In this document: positions 32,681-41,974 of the stretch, in pieces
Layout of the letters: every line of letters starts with the position of its first letter
Position numbering within the stretch: the stretch's first letter is position 1
Source: Datisca glomerata
Taxonomy: Eukaryota; Streptophyta; Magnoliopsida; Cucurbitales; Datiscaceae
Assembly (NCBI GenBank): GCA_003255025.1
Contig: QANY01005361.1
Coordinates: 709,388-773,387 of the forward strand
Direction of reading: 5' to 3'
DNA length: 64,000 nucleotides
Position numbers and translations under genes: made by a program
Notes under the pieces: generated by a model
Databases searched by the model: none
The model's input: the letters and a program-made list of their open reading frames with translations, nothing else
What the model was told of the DNA's origin: nothing

Positions 32681-34150
32681 GATCAAATCAGCTATATTTT
32701 CTCTTGGTGGTGAAAAAACAGTGGCCTTAATGGTATGTCTGGTCTTTTTTATCAGCAATAATGGGATAAGATGGGATTTGTTAATCAGACTTTTATCACA
32801 CTCATCCCAAAGTTAAGTAACCTGAGCTTCCTTCCCAATTTACACCCGCTACACTTTGTAACTTTAGTTACAAAATTTCTCCGATATTCTTGTTAACAAA
32901 ATTAAGCCATTTTTACAAAATTTCATTTCTGAGACTTAAGGTGCCTTTGTTATTGGTAGACTTATTCAAGGAAATATTATTATTGCTCAAGAAGTCTTTT
33001 ACCATATTAAGAAAAAGAAGGAAGGAAGGAGGGGGTTATGGCTCTTAAATAGACATGACAAAGGCTTATGATAGAGTTGATTGGTTCTTCTTAGAGCTTT
33101 GGTTTTCAAACTAGGCTTTGCAAGGAATGTGGTGAGCTCGATTATGACTTGTGTTACTTCTGTCAGTTATAGGCTACTAATTAATGGTAATCCTTCTGTA
33201 CCATTCCATCCACAAAGAGGCTTAAGACAACAAGATCCTCTTTCTCCTTATATGTTCATCATTATAGCTGATAGTCTAAGTGTTTACAGAATTCTGTAGA
33301 TGAATGTCCGGTGAAGCCTGCTAGAATGAAGAGAATTAGTCCTCCAATTTCACATCTATTTTTACATATCATTGTCCTTTCTTTTTGGAAGCTAGTGAGA
33401 CATCTTCTAAGAATTTGAAGGATTTTATTACTAAATACTGCAAAGTTTTGGTTTAGTGTCTTAATCTAAGGAAGAGCTGCTTGTGATTCATTAAAAATGT
33501 AAGTTCTCCAATGCAGCAAGCCCTTTCTGATATAATGGGAATTCATTTTTCTTCAAAATTAGAGTTCTATTTGAGATTGCCAACAGATCGGGGTGAATCT
33601 ATATCAAGTTTATGCTCTATTCTTTTTGGAAAGGATTGATAAGAGAATTGCAGGTTGGAAGATTAATAATCATTCTTTTGGAGGAAAGGAGGTCCTTTGG
33701 AAAGTCGTGGCTCTAGTTTTGCCCTGCTATGCCATGAGCATTTTTAGACTTCCTAAATCTTTATGTTTGAAGCTTCATTCAGCTATTACAGAGTGTTGGT
33801 GGTCAAAGGATGGTGATAACAAAGGTATGAGATGGTGCTCTCAAATGAAGCTAACTAGGAGGAAACATACTGATGGTCTTAGTTTTAGGGATTTTGAAGC
33901 TTTCAAGTTAGCTTTATCAACTAAACAGACTTGGTGTATCAATGAGGAGCCCAATAGTTTATCCTCAAGGATTCTTAAGTGTTTATATTTTCCAAACTAT
34001 AATGTCTTAAGTTCTAGCAAAAAGAAAACTTATTCTTGGGTTTGGAGGAGTTTATGGCAAGATAAGGAGGCTTTAAAGAAGCATGTTGTATAAAGGGTAG
34101 GTAATGGCCTAAGTATCAGTATTTGGGAGAATAGTTGGATCCTGAACTAT
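32680..34150 (+). pseudogene. LINE reverse transcriptase and C-terminal domain
   Basis: Visible blocks in order: GMSGLFYQQ (32730), NQTFITLIPKLSN, GAFVIGRLIQGNIIIAQEVF (32940), LGFARNVVSSIMTCVTSVSY, LINGNPSVPFHPQRGLRQQD then PLSPYMFIIIADSLS (33100-33290), and the 166-residue frame from 33593 with RIDKRIAGWKI, GGKEVLWKVVALVLPCYAMS, CWWSKDGDN and GLSFRDFEAFKLALSTKQTW. The GLRQGDPLSPYLF motif is recognisable with G to Q, while the YADD box is lost (33360-33400). Frameshifts separate the blocks. Near 34110 VGNGLSISIWENSW shows the usual post-RT motif. Confidence 0.9.
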
Positions 34151-34425
34151 CAAAATTAATCTTAGTTTAGGTTTAACAATGTGTCTAAGGAGACTGCTTT
34201 GGAACATTAAGATTGCTTAAAAAATAAAGTTTTTTGTTTGGATAACAGTATTGAACTATCTCCCTACTAAGTACAATCTGAACCTATAATTGTTTTAACT
34301 CATCTATCAATGGTTGCAAGTATATATCAATGTCTTTACCGGGTGATCTTGGACCAGAAATTAGTAACGAAATCATAAAGAACGATTCTTTCATACACTT
34401 CCATGGTGGAAGTTTATAAGGTACT

Positions 34426-35245
34426 TGTTATACCCATTTCTCGGCTATGTAGAAAGACAATTAAGGATAATAAGAGAGACACACAAGGTTTCGAGCCTTA
34501 GGGAAGCCAGTTCAGCCCCCCGTCCTGGTCCATGAAGTACTACACACTCGAAGTCAAGGGGTGTACCCATGCCCAAATTCCTTTCAAATAAAACATCTAA
34601 GGACTCTCGACAGAGAGAGGAGGACATGAGGGTGGGAAACATCACGCCTAAGTTTAAATTTGGCACCTTGGCCGAGGTAGAAGTATGCATGTGTCATCGA
34701 ATACATTTAATACACATAGACCGATCAGAGGGCATAGAACGATAGAAGGCATGAAGCTCAGCATCCAAGGAGTCAGTCAACCTGTGCCAAATAGAGTGTC
34801 ATCGTAAGCATTTAATACCATCAGTCCAATGGAAGCCGAGGAAGTGCATAGAGTGGTACCAGGACAGGCTGTCTTGACACCATCTGAGGTCATCACCTCT
34901 TACCTCGTACTTCGCCAAGGCAATAAGAGAAGTTGAAATGTGAGGGTTGGTCTGAAGAGGCACCCTATTGGAGGGAAGGCCTGCCACGGTACGGATACCA
35001 AACCCAGCCTCAAACCAACCCTCAACTATAAATACCTTAGCAAATGCATTTCAACAAGTACGCAATAACTTTGACCTACTTCTCTACTTTCCTATCATTC
35101 ATCCCTCACTGACTTAAGTTTCAGAGGGGTAAGAAGGAGACCACCCCCTCTCAACCTTGGTCTCCTACCATTGCATGTGCGAAGAAAGAGACGTGGAGAG
35201 AGACATTGTTGGCCCGATCTCTTCCCCGAGATTTAGCCATCAACA
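34426..35245 (+). mobile_element. Solo LTR, 820 bp, GTACT target duplication
   Basis: Begins TGTTATACCCATTTCTCGG and ends ATTTAGCCATCAACA (TGTT...AACA). It is flanked by perfect GTACT direct repeats at 34421-34425 and 35246-35250. A TATA box lies at 35027. No internal retrotransposon sequence is present, so it is a solo LTR produced by LTR-LTR recombination. The type is unknown; I favour Gypsy from composition and promoter layout. A minus-strand frame at 35151-35357 mixes LTR and TNP2 sequence. Confidence 0.92.
35027..35034 (+). promoter_or_regulatory. TATA box of the solo LTR
   Basis: TATAAATA in the context CTCAACTATAAATACC, about 600 bp into the LTR. A solo LTR may keep promoter activity; nothing here shows that it does. 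Confidence 0.55.
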
Positions 35246-36040
35246 GTACTAATATGACTAGCCACATGCTATATGAGTTGCTCATATTTTCAAATGGATA
35301 AAAGCCATTTGTTGCAAGTCCTAATATTACATTTCGAGCATCATTTGCGAACCACATATGTTACTTTTCAAAATCCTTCCAGCCTTCTGAGTCAACGAGA
35401 TGTCTCAATACACCTTCAACGTTGACACGTTTCTCCTTGTGTCATCTCATTTCAGAAGATGTGTATTTTGACTTGTATAATCTCTAAAGTCTGGGTATAA
35501 TAGAAAAGTGACAAATATTTTTGGGGAACTTTCTTACCCTTCCCATCATCTATTTTATATCTTCATTCACCACATTCAAGGCATTTGTCTTCTCCTTCAT
35601 TTTCTTTCAAGAATAAAACACAATTATATTTTTAAGAATGAATTGTGTGTTATCTCAACTCTAAATCTCTCAAATTTTTTTTGACTTCATAGTAAGATGC
35701 TGGAATTTTTTAACCTTCTAGATGAGAACTATTTAAAACTTCAAGTAATTGATCAAATGAATTATTGCTCTACTGATTAAGCACTTTGATATGCATAAAC
35801 TTCACAATAAAAGATAGTGAAATATACTTTCGACAGCCAGGATAAAGTTCTTCTCCAGCTTCACTAAACAAATCACTAAATTTGCTTAACGTCTATTCAT
35901 GTAGATTTATTCTATCAGTATTATCATCTCCAACTCGTTCAACATTCATTTTCATCCCACCAAAATCACACATGTTATCCAACATTTCCCTCATCTCACC
36001 ACCACCACCACCATCATCATCATATTACCACAAATGTGAG

Positions 36041-37489
36041 ATGTGGTACTATTCATCTCCATAATCGATGAATGGTGATATATTTGTATATCTTCACCAT
36101 GAAACACCCAAGATAGCTCAATCCATTCCATTTTGGGGACAAATGCATTTTGATTTTATTTAAAGATAATTGTCTTGAATTAAGATAATTTTTACATAGA
36201 CAACAAGCTTTCCCCTCTTCATAGAGATAATTACTATTGATACTCATAAATTATGAAATATCAGCAACATACTCATTGGACAATCTATTATGATTTATCA
36301 TCCAACTCTTGTCCATTTTTTCACTGTGTAAATTAAAAAAATTATTTAGAGAAACTCTCAACAAGGATCCCTAAACAAATAATATAACCTTAACATACTA
36401 AAAAGATCCCTAAGTAAATGGTATGTTAACATACTAATAGAGCTCTAAATAAATGAAATGTTAACATGCTAAAAGATCCTAGGCAAAGAAAACCTTAACA
36501 TACTAAAGGATCCCTAAGCAAATTCCTTTTAAGAAACAAACAATTAAAACTAATGATCTTGCACCTGCTGCACAGCAAATGCGATAAGACGCGCAACTGT
36601 GGGGAAGGACTAGTCAATTGAATAACAAGTCATCAAAGTATTGAACCAAATATAAATGTGATGAGAATAGTAAATGGCATGAACCATCTGTAACATATCT
36701 TGAAGTATAATCACAAAATTATGTACTTTCGATAAACATTTGTGTTACCATGTAAGAAATACCCAAACATATTAGAGAATAACTTACAATATCTTATTCA
36801 TAAAGACAAATTTAGGGAGCTTTAAATTAGGCAAAAGGAGCTAGTAACCTTTTTTATGAGGAATAGTATAATATAATTAATATCTCATAGTATTATAATA
36901 AGCTTTTAGTTCTCTTTTGGTGGGGAAATTTCATTGTCCTAATAAAAATTCTTTTTCGTTAAGAGAGAATCATGATGAACTTTTTACTTCAAAAAGTTCA
37001 AATCATTTGCTCTCCCGAGCTCTTTCTTTTCTGTCAAATTAGGCTTTACATACTCTCTCTTCCCCATCTTCCTAAGTGCAACCAACCAAAGAAAATTCAA
37101 TATGCAGGGGTCAAAGAATAGCTCACCTTGTTGATGAAGGAATCAACATAATGAAAAATGTTGAATCTTAAAAAATTCAAAAAATAATCATTTTTATGGA
37201 TTAGAAAAAATACATTTTGAAGCGTGAATATAAAAATCGAAACCTCGTAATTTTTCTTATTATATTTCAGAGCTTCAACAAAAATCGTAAGCACGTGGAC
37301 ACTTGAATAAAATCAGACCAAAACTAACTCATCTTTTCTTTTCCAAAAGAATAAATATTCGGCCATGCCTTTTCATTTCATGAAGAAATAAAGTGTATTT
37401 TTCTTTTTATTGTTGTTGAAGAATTTAATTATCAATTCCACAAAAAATAGTTTTCACTTAAAAGAACATCTGCAAAAAAAACACCCTTT
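36041..37489. other. Spacer: CACTA leader, short repeats, unclassified DNA
   Basis: The first 60-100 bp is the leader of the minus-strand TNP2 relic, matching the leader of the related plus-strand element near 39330 (CACCATTCA and AGATGAATA motifs). The rest contains a small degenerate tandem repeat (36365-36515) and AT-rich DNA with no readable domain. Confidence 0.45.
36365..36515 (+). repeat. Degenerate 34-40-bp tandem repeat
   Basis: Four to five units with GATCCCTAAGCAAAT and TTAACATACTAAA motifs. Confidence 0.75.
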
Positions 37490-39353
37490 CAAAAGGAAAG
37501 GCCATGGTTACAATTGTAACCATTTAAATGATTCGGTTGGGAATTTACTCCCATCCGTATCATTTTTTTTAATTTTAATTAATAAAAATTAAATTAATTA
37601 ATTTTAATTAATCTTTACCTTTTAGAATTAAGACCAAGTTACTTTTAAATCACTTGATTGATTATAAGTTATCCATGTTGAGTCACTTATTTCTCAAACA
37701 AGTCTTTATAAAGTAACCTAAATCCGAGTCTAGTGAGGGGATCATAAGGATAAAAATAAGTTTGACTATGTAATCAATAAACTCTATCGATTAAACCCAT
37801 AATCAAATTTATTAATTATTAATTACAATAAACTCTACTATAAAATCGTAATTGAACTTCAAATATATTTTATATTACTCGATATAACTATCATTGACCT
37901 ATTATTCATTATGTAATGCTCATCTATAATATAGTACCGTGTATAATTAGGTTAATTACTATCGAGCTAATATTTATACACACCTTGGTACCCTTAGGTT
38001 CCAAATTCATTCTATGAGTGACCTATAATTATTTTCATACTCAATGTTTCAAATAAAATTATCAAATCTATAGTACTCCATTAGAGATACTAAGAGCTTA
38101 GTTTATTGTGACTTCATAAATAAATTACCTAAGAGGTACTATATCACTTAATTAAAAGTGTCTATGAAATATACTATTGAGAATCTATGAACTCACTATC
38201 CAATAATCCAGTCATCCAACCTACAGAATATATTGACTCATTAAATCTCATTCTTGATAGATCAAAATAACTAAGTTATTAAATATGATCTCATAACTCT
38301 CTTAAGATTGAGAGCACTCGTAAAATAATAGCAACAAGTCTTGATTTTCATTTGATAGTATTTTATTGATAATCATACTCATTAGTCATTCAATGCATTC
38401 CAAATGCACTAGTACATTAACTAGGTACTCTACCTAGTGATCAAGGTAAGTCACTTTACATAATAGAGTTAATGTACTACAATCCATTCTTAGTAAAATG
38501 TCTAACTTCACGAGACTGTGAAATTAAATATCAAGTTATAAATAACTTTTGGTTAAATACATTTTTCCAAGAGTTAAACTCTAGAGTATCCACAAACACT
38601 ACAAGAAATACCTCTTTTAGCGACCAAGATTTTAGCCACGAACTTAATTTCGTGGCTAAAGGCGTCCTTTGGCGATCAACATTTTTGTTGGTCGTCAAAG
38701 ACCCTGATAATTTACTCGGGAAAGGAAAAGGAGTGGGTGTGAAATTTTTCTAAGGCTTTTGGCGACGCATATTAAAAATTTGTCGCTAAAAGTCATAGTT
38801 TTAGCGACCTAAATGCGTTGTTTCGTGGGAACCATAAAACACTCTGTTTTCCCTCATCTCCCCTGCGCGCAAAGACATTCCCCCTCCCACCCCCACGATA
38901 GATCGCCCCCATTGTCGCCGATGCTAGCTTGGTCCTTTCTCTTCTTCTTCGTCGACGGCCAGCCACCGAGGTTTAGGTAAGCAAACCTCCATCGGGTTCT
39001 TTCTCTTCTTTCTCTTCCCGATTGTTACTGAATTAATTATAGGGTTTTGTTCTTTCTCATTTTTTCTTCGTTTAGTCTGCTTAGGTTTAGGCTCTGTTTA
39101 GATTTACGCTATGTTTAGATTTAGGGTTTGATTTAGGATTTTGGTTTAGTGTTGATTTAACCTTTTCCAGTTGGATTAGTGAAAAAATTCCTGAGTTTCA
39201 AATCTGTTTTGTTCTGAAAAAATTCCTAAGTGGAAAATCTGTTACTTTCCAGTTGGGTTTATTGATTTCAAATCTATTCTGGCTCTGAGTTCAAATCTGT
39301 TCTGGCAGAAACAACTAAGCTCTGCTGAAGAATGTCAAGACCATTCACCAAAT

Positions 39354-39632
39354 ATGAAGATGAATAATACTACATCTCACCTTGATGGTGACGATGATGG
39401 TGATGATGGTGATGAGATGAGAGAAATGTTAGATAACATGTGTGGTTTTGTTGGGATGGAGGTGAATGGTGAACGAGTTGGAGAGGATAATACCGATATG
39501 ATAAATTTAAATGCAGAGATGTTAGATAGATTTAGTGATTTGTTTAGTGAAGCCGAAGAAGAACTTTATCCTTGTCAAAAGTATACTTCACTTATCTTTA
39601 TACAGGTTAATAATGTCTCCTGGAATAAATAG
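39354..39632 (+). pseudogene. TNP2 N-terminal remnant
   Basis: This 92-codon frame starts with an acidic stretch (GDDDGDDGDE), then MREMLDNMCGFVGMEV, MLDRFSDLFSEAEEELYPCQ and KYTSLIFI. It aligns closely with the minus-strand TNP2 relic at 35700-36040 (LSKFSDLFSEAGEELYPGCR), so both come from one CACTA family. After LIFI the rest of the TNP2 domain is absent: sequence jumps within about 130 bp to the second gene. An internal deletion is the likely reason. Confidence 0.8.
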
Positions 39633-39759
39633 TCATCTTCCAAATCTAGATACTGCTGTAGGATCTTCTACTAAAGAAGATGGTTCCCATTTAAGTATTT
39701 ACACTTTGTAATAGTTCTTATTATAATGGATTCTTATTCTTTGATTTTTTTTTATAGGG

Positions 39760-41524
39760 GCTTCATCTTCTTCGGGGAGTGCGAGAAGGTTTCGCGGGCC
39801 AATAAGAGGGATTGAGTTGGAGAGGTTAGTGTGCCAGTTCAGAAAAATTATCAATCGATACTCCTAGTACCGGTGTTGTTAGACCTGTTGAAAAGTGGAC
39901 CGTCCAATTCAACCTTGAGATTGGTGCCCTCGTATGACAATTCATACCACTTCAATATGAGGGTTGGTCCAATGTGCCTGAAGAATTCCTGGCAGTTATA
40001 ATTGATAGGATGCAGGTAATAATGATACATCTATTTATTGTTATATTTTCTTTATTGCGTGACTGATAGTAAAAGATTATTGCAGTTCTATTTTACTTTT
40101 GAATCAACCAATAATGCTATGATCGATTAGATTAAATTTAAAGCAGCGAACACATACAAGAGATACAAGTACACATTGCATAGACATTATAAAACATTCA
40201 AAGATCCAATAGTAGCATGACGACATCCTTCTAAGGGTGTATCACAGGATGATTGAGATTGGTTATGCACGGTTTGGGAGACGGAGAAAAATTTGAGGTA
40301 ATTCCTATTATCAAAGCTTATTTATTACATTTTGGTTATTAGACTAATTATTTCAATCATAAAACTCATTTATTATATAGGCACGCTCAAAAACCAATTC
40401 TCAAAACCGTCGAAACCTTCCATACAATCATTACGGAGGGAATGTATCTTTTCTTGATCATCAATTTCGTCAGGTGAATCAAAAATATTGTTTCAGTACT
40501 CTTAACAATGTTTAGTATATAATAATTAATGACTCAACTTTTGTTGCATTTTGGATATGAATCTTCAATTGGGTAGCACCTACTCGAATTGAAATATTTT
40601 ACAACACGCATTTCAGTGCTATAAAAGGTTGGCAGAATGATACGGCTCACGAAAGATATATGAGTAACCCCTCTTGAATATTTTTCTGAATTGATGCTCT
40701 TTATCTTGATAATAGTGTTAGTTTCAATGTGTGTGAGTATGGGGTTATCTTTTTACATCTGAGCGTGTTAGATGATTTTTGAATGTCTTCTGAATTGATG
40801 CTTCTTGTATTGATAATAGTGTTAGTTTCAATGTGGGTGTTGGAGGGCTTATCACTTTGTATCTGAGCGTGCTTGATGATGATATTTGAATACTTTCTAA
40901 TTGATGCTCCAGTACTGTATCTGAGCGTGTTAGATGATTTTTGAATATCTTCTGAATTGATGCTTCTTGTCATGATAATAGTGTTAGTTTCGTGTGTGGG
41001 TCTGTGGGCGTGTGGGGGGGGGGTGTTTATCACTTTGTATCTGAGCGTGATACATGATTTTTGAATATCTTCTGAATTGATGCTCCTTGTCTTGATAATA
41101 GTGTTAGTTTCAGTGTGGGTGTGGGTGTGTGGATGGGGGCTTATGACTTTCTATCTGAGCGTGCTTGATGATGATGTTTGAATACTTTCTAATTGATGCT
41201 CCAATAGTGTTAGTTTTAATTTAAAGCTTGACTCATTGTGATGTTACACAGGAATGCATGTGTGCTTTGTGAGATGAGCCTATCGTTGAGGATGCCACAC
41301 CTCACTCTGAAGAAGAGATAGTTGAAGAGGTTCTCGGGCGAAATAGAGGTCTTGGACATGGAGCCCCACCGACATCTTTCAAGAAAAAGAGTCGAGTTGG
41401 AGTTGAGAATATAGAACTAAAAAAACAAATCAAGTCGATGAAGAGTCAACTACAAAGCTTACATGCTTGGGCTCGTCAAAACGATTTTACATCTCTTGAT
41501 GATGACTCAACAACACAAACATGA
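39760..41524 (+). pseudogene. CACTA second gene, Transposase_24/TNP1-like
   Basis: Exon-like blocks on the plus strand read SSSGSARRFRGPIRGIELER, VEKWTVQFNLEIGALV then PLQYEGWSNVPEEFLAVIID, FESTNNAMID, YKRYKYTLHRHYKTFKDP, ARSKTNSQNRRNLPYNHYGG, APTRIEIFYNTHFSAIKGWQ and a C-terminus LGRNRGLGHGAPPTSFKKKS followed by a coiled-coil-like LKKQIKSMKSQLQSLHAW, stopping at 41524. This order fits the DNA-binding TNP1-like proteins encoded beside TNP2. GT-AG introns appear to separate them; several stops (V-stop-QFIPL, ID-stop-IKF) argue for a pseudogene. A 105-bp tandem array fills the last intron. Confidence 0.7.
40688..41235 (+). repeat. About 105-bp minisatellite in CACTA intron
   Basis: Five to six units with TTGATGCTTCTTG, GATAATAGTGTTAGTTTC and ATCTGAGCGTGTTAGATG. 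Spacing is 104-120 bp, with one truncated unit. The 110-residue minus-strand frame here is a shadow of the repeat. Confidence 0.88.
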
Positions 41525-41974
41525 GCTATAGAATATTTGTTAAGCTTTGTAGTTAACATCAAACTTTCTTTAAATACTCTCTTCTTTATTTTTCTTTGGA
41601 TACATTTGTGAATCAAATCCTATAATGAATTATGATTCGGGGATTTTTTAATGAACTATTATATTAATGATATGTTTATGTATTTTTAGAAAATTTCAGG
41701 TTTGATAAACTTTCTGATGATGTTAATTGTTATTACAGGTGATATTATTTATTATTACAACATTTTTGTAATGTAAAATTTGGTCGTCGAAAACATTTCG
41801 TGACAAAAAAATTGGTCGCGAAAAACCTTGGAGACCGAAGTACTATTATATTTGTGAACTTTTTTCAAGAATGTATCGCACATAATATGAGAATAAACTA
41901 TTTATTATTAATCATAATTAAATGTCTCAATAAATATAATAAAATTTCAGTATTTTTTAAGGCACAATCTTAAA

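Larger units (their letters stand above)
28193..34285 (+). mobile_element. L1-type LINE, full coding order, heavily mutated
   Basis: ORF1 (DUF4283-like plus zinc knuckle), AP endonuclease, reverse transcriptase and the C-terminal region all occur in the family order on the plus strand, so the element was near full length at the protein level. It is interrupted by two insertions (29863-31148 and about 31863-32680) and ends next to a CACTA TNP2 relic, with no poly(A) tail recognised. All frames contain stops or shifts. Confidence 0.9.
34290..36040 (-). pseudogene. CACTA TNP2 transposase relic, split by solo LTR
   Basis: Minus-strand translation from 36040 down: EMREMLDNMCDFGGM, LSKFSDLFSEAGEELYPGCR then KYISLSFIVKFMHIKVL, DDGKGKKVPQKYLSLF, then ARNVILGLATNGFYPFENMS and NSYSMWLVILV up to the LTR at 35245. 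It resumes below 34426 as VPYKLPPWKCMKESFFMISL, LISGPRSPGKDIDIYLQPLI, DELKQL. These are diagnostic TNP2 blocks of plant En/Spm elements. Frameshifts and stops occur throughout. Removing the LTR and one GTACT restores the junction ILV-PYKLPP, so the LTR entered later. The C-terminal half of TNP2 and the element ends are missing. Confidence 0.88.
38597..41856 (+). mobile_element. CACTA element, deletion derivative
   Basis: The left end is a canonical CACTACAAGAAATACCTC followed by subterminal TTTTAGCGACC and TTGGTCGTC motifs. The right end shows the same motifs inverted (TTGGTCGTCGAAAACATTT, GGTCGCGAAAAACC) before TATATTTGTG at 41856. Flanks are AAA (left) and AAC (right), not an exact 3-bp duplication, and the right terminus is degenerate. 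The body holds the first exon of TNP2 and a second transposition gene, but most of TNP2 is deleted. It lies within a Copia LTR. Confidence 0.75.
37490..41974 (-). mobile_element. Copia 3' LTR (minus), interrupted by CACTA
   Basis: On the minus strand the Copia pol tail runs into a polypurine-type stretch GGGCAAGTGGGAAATTTTT (41975-41996) and then LTR-like sequence starting TAAGATTGTGCC near 41974. After about 120 bp this is cut by the CACTA element (41856-38597) and continues from 38596 to about 37490 as AT-rich LTR sequence with GGTAGAGTACCTAGTTAATG and CATTTGGAATGCATTGAATG. The distal LTR border was not found; 37490 is an estimate. The insert-free LTR would be at least 1.2 kb. Confidence 0.6.

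Noticed and set aside
34445..35357. Minus-strand frames as host genes
   Set aside because: The first two lie wholly within the solo LTR; the last is a fusion of LTR sequence with the TNP2 relic.
40701..41033. 110-aa minus-strand frame
   Set aside because: Periodic translation of the 105-bp minisatellite in a CACTA intron.
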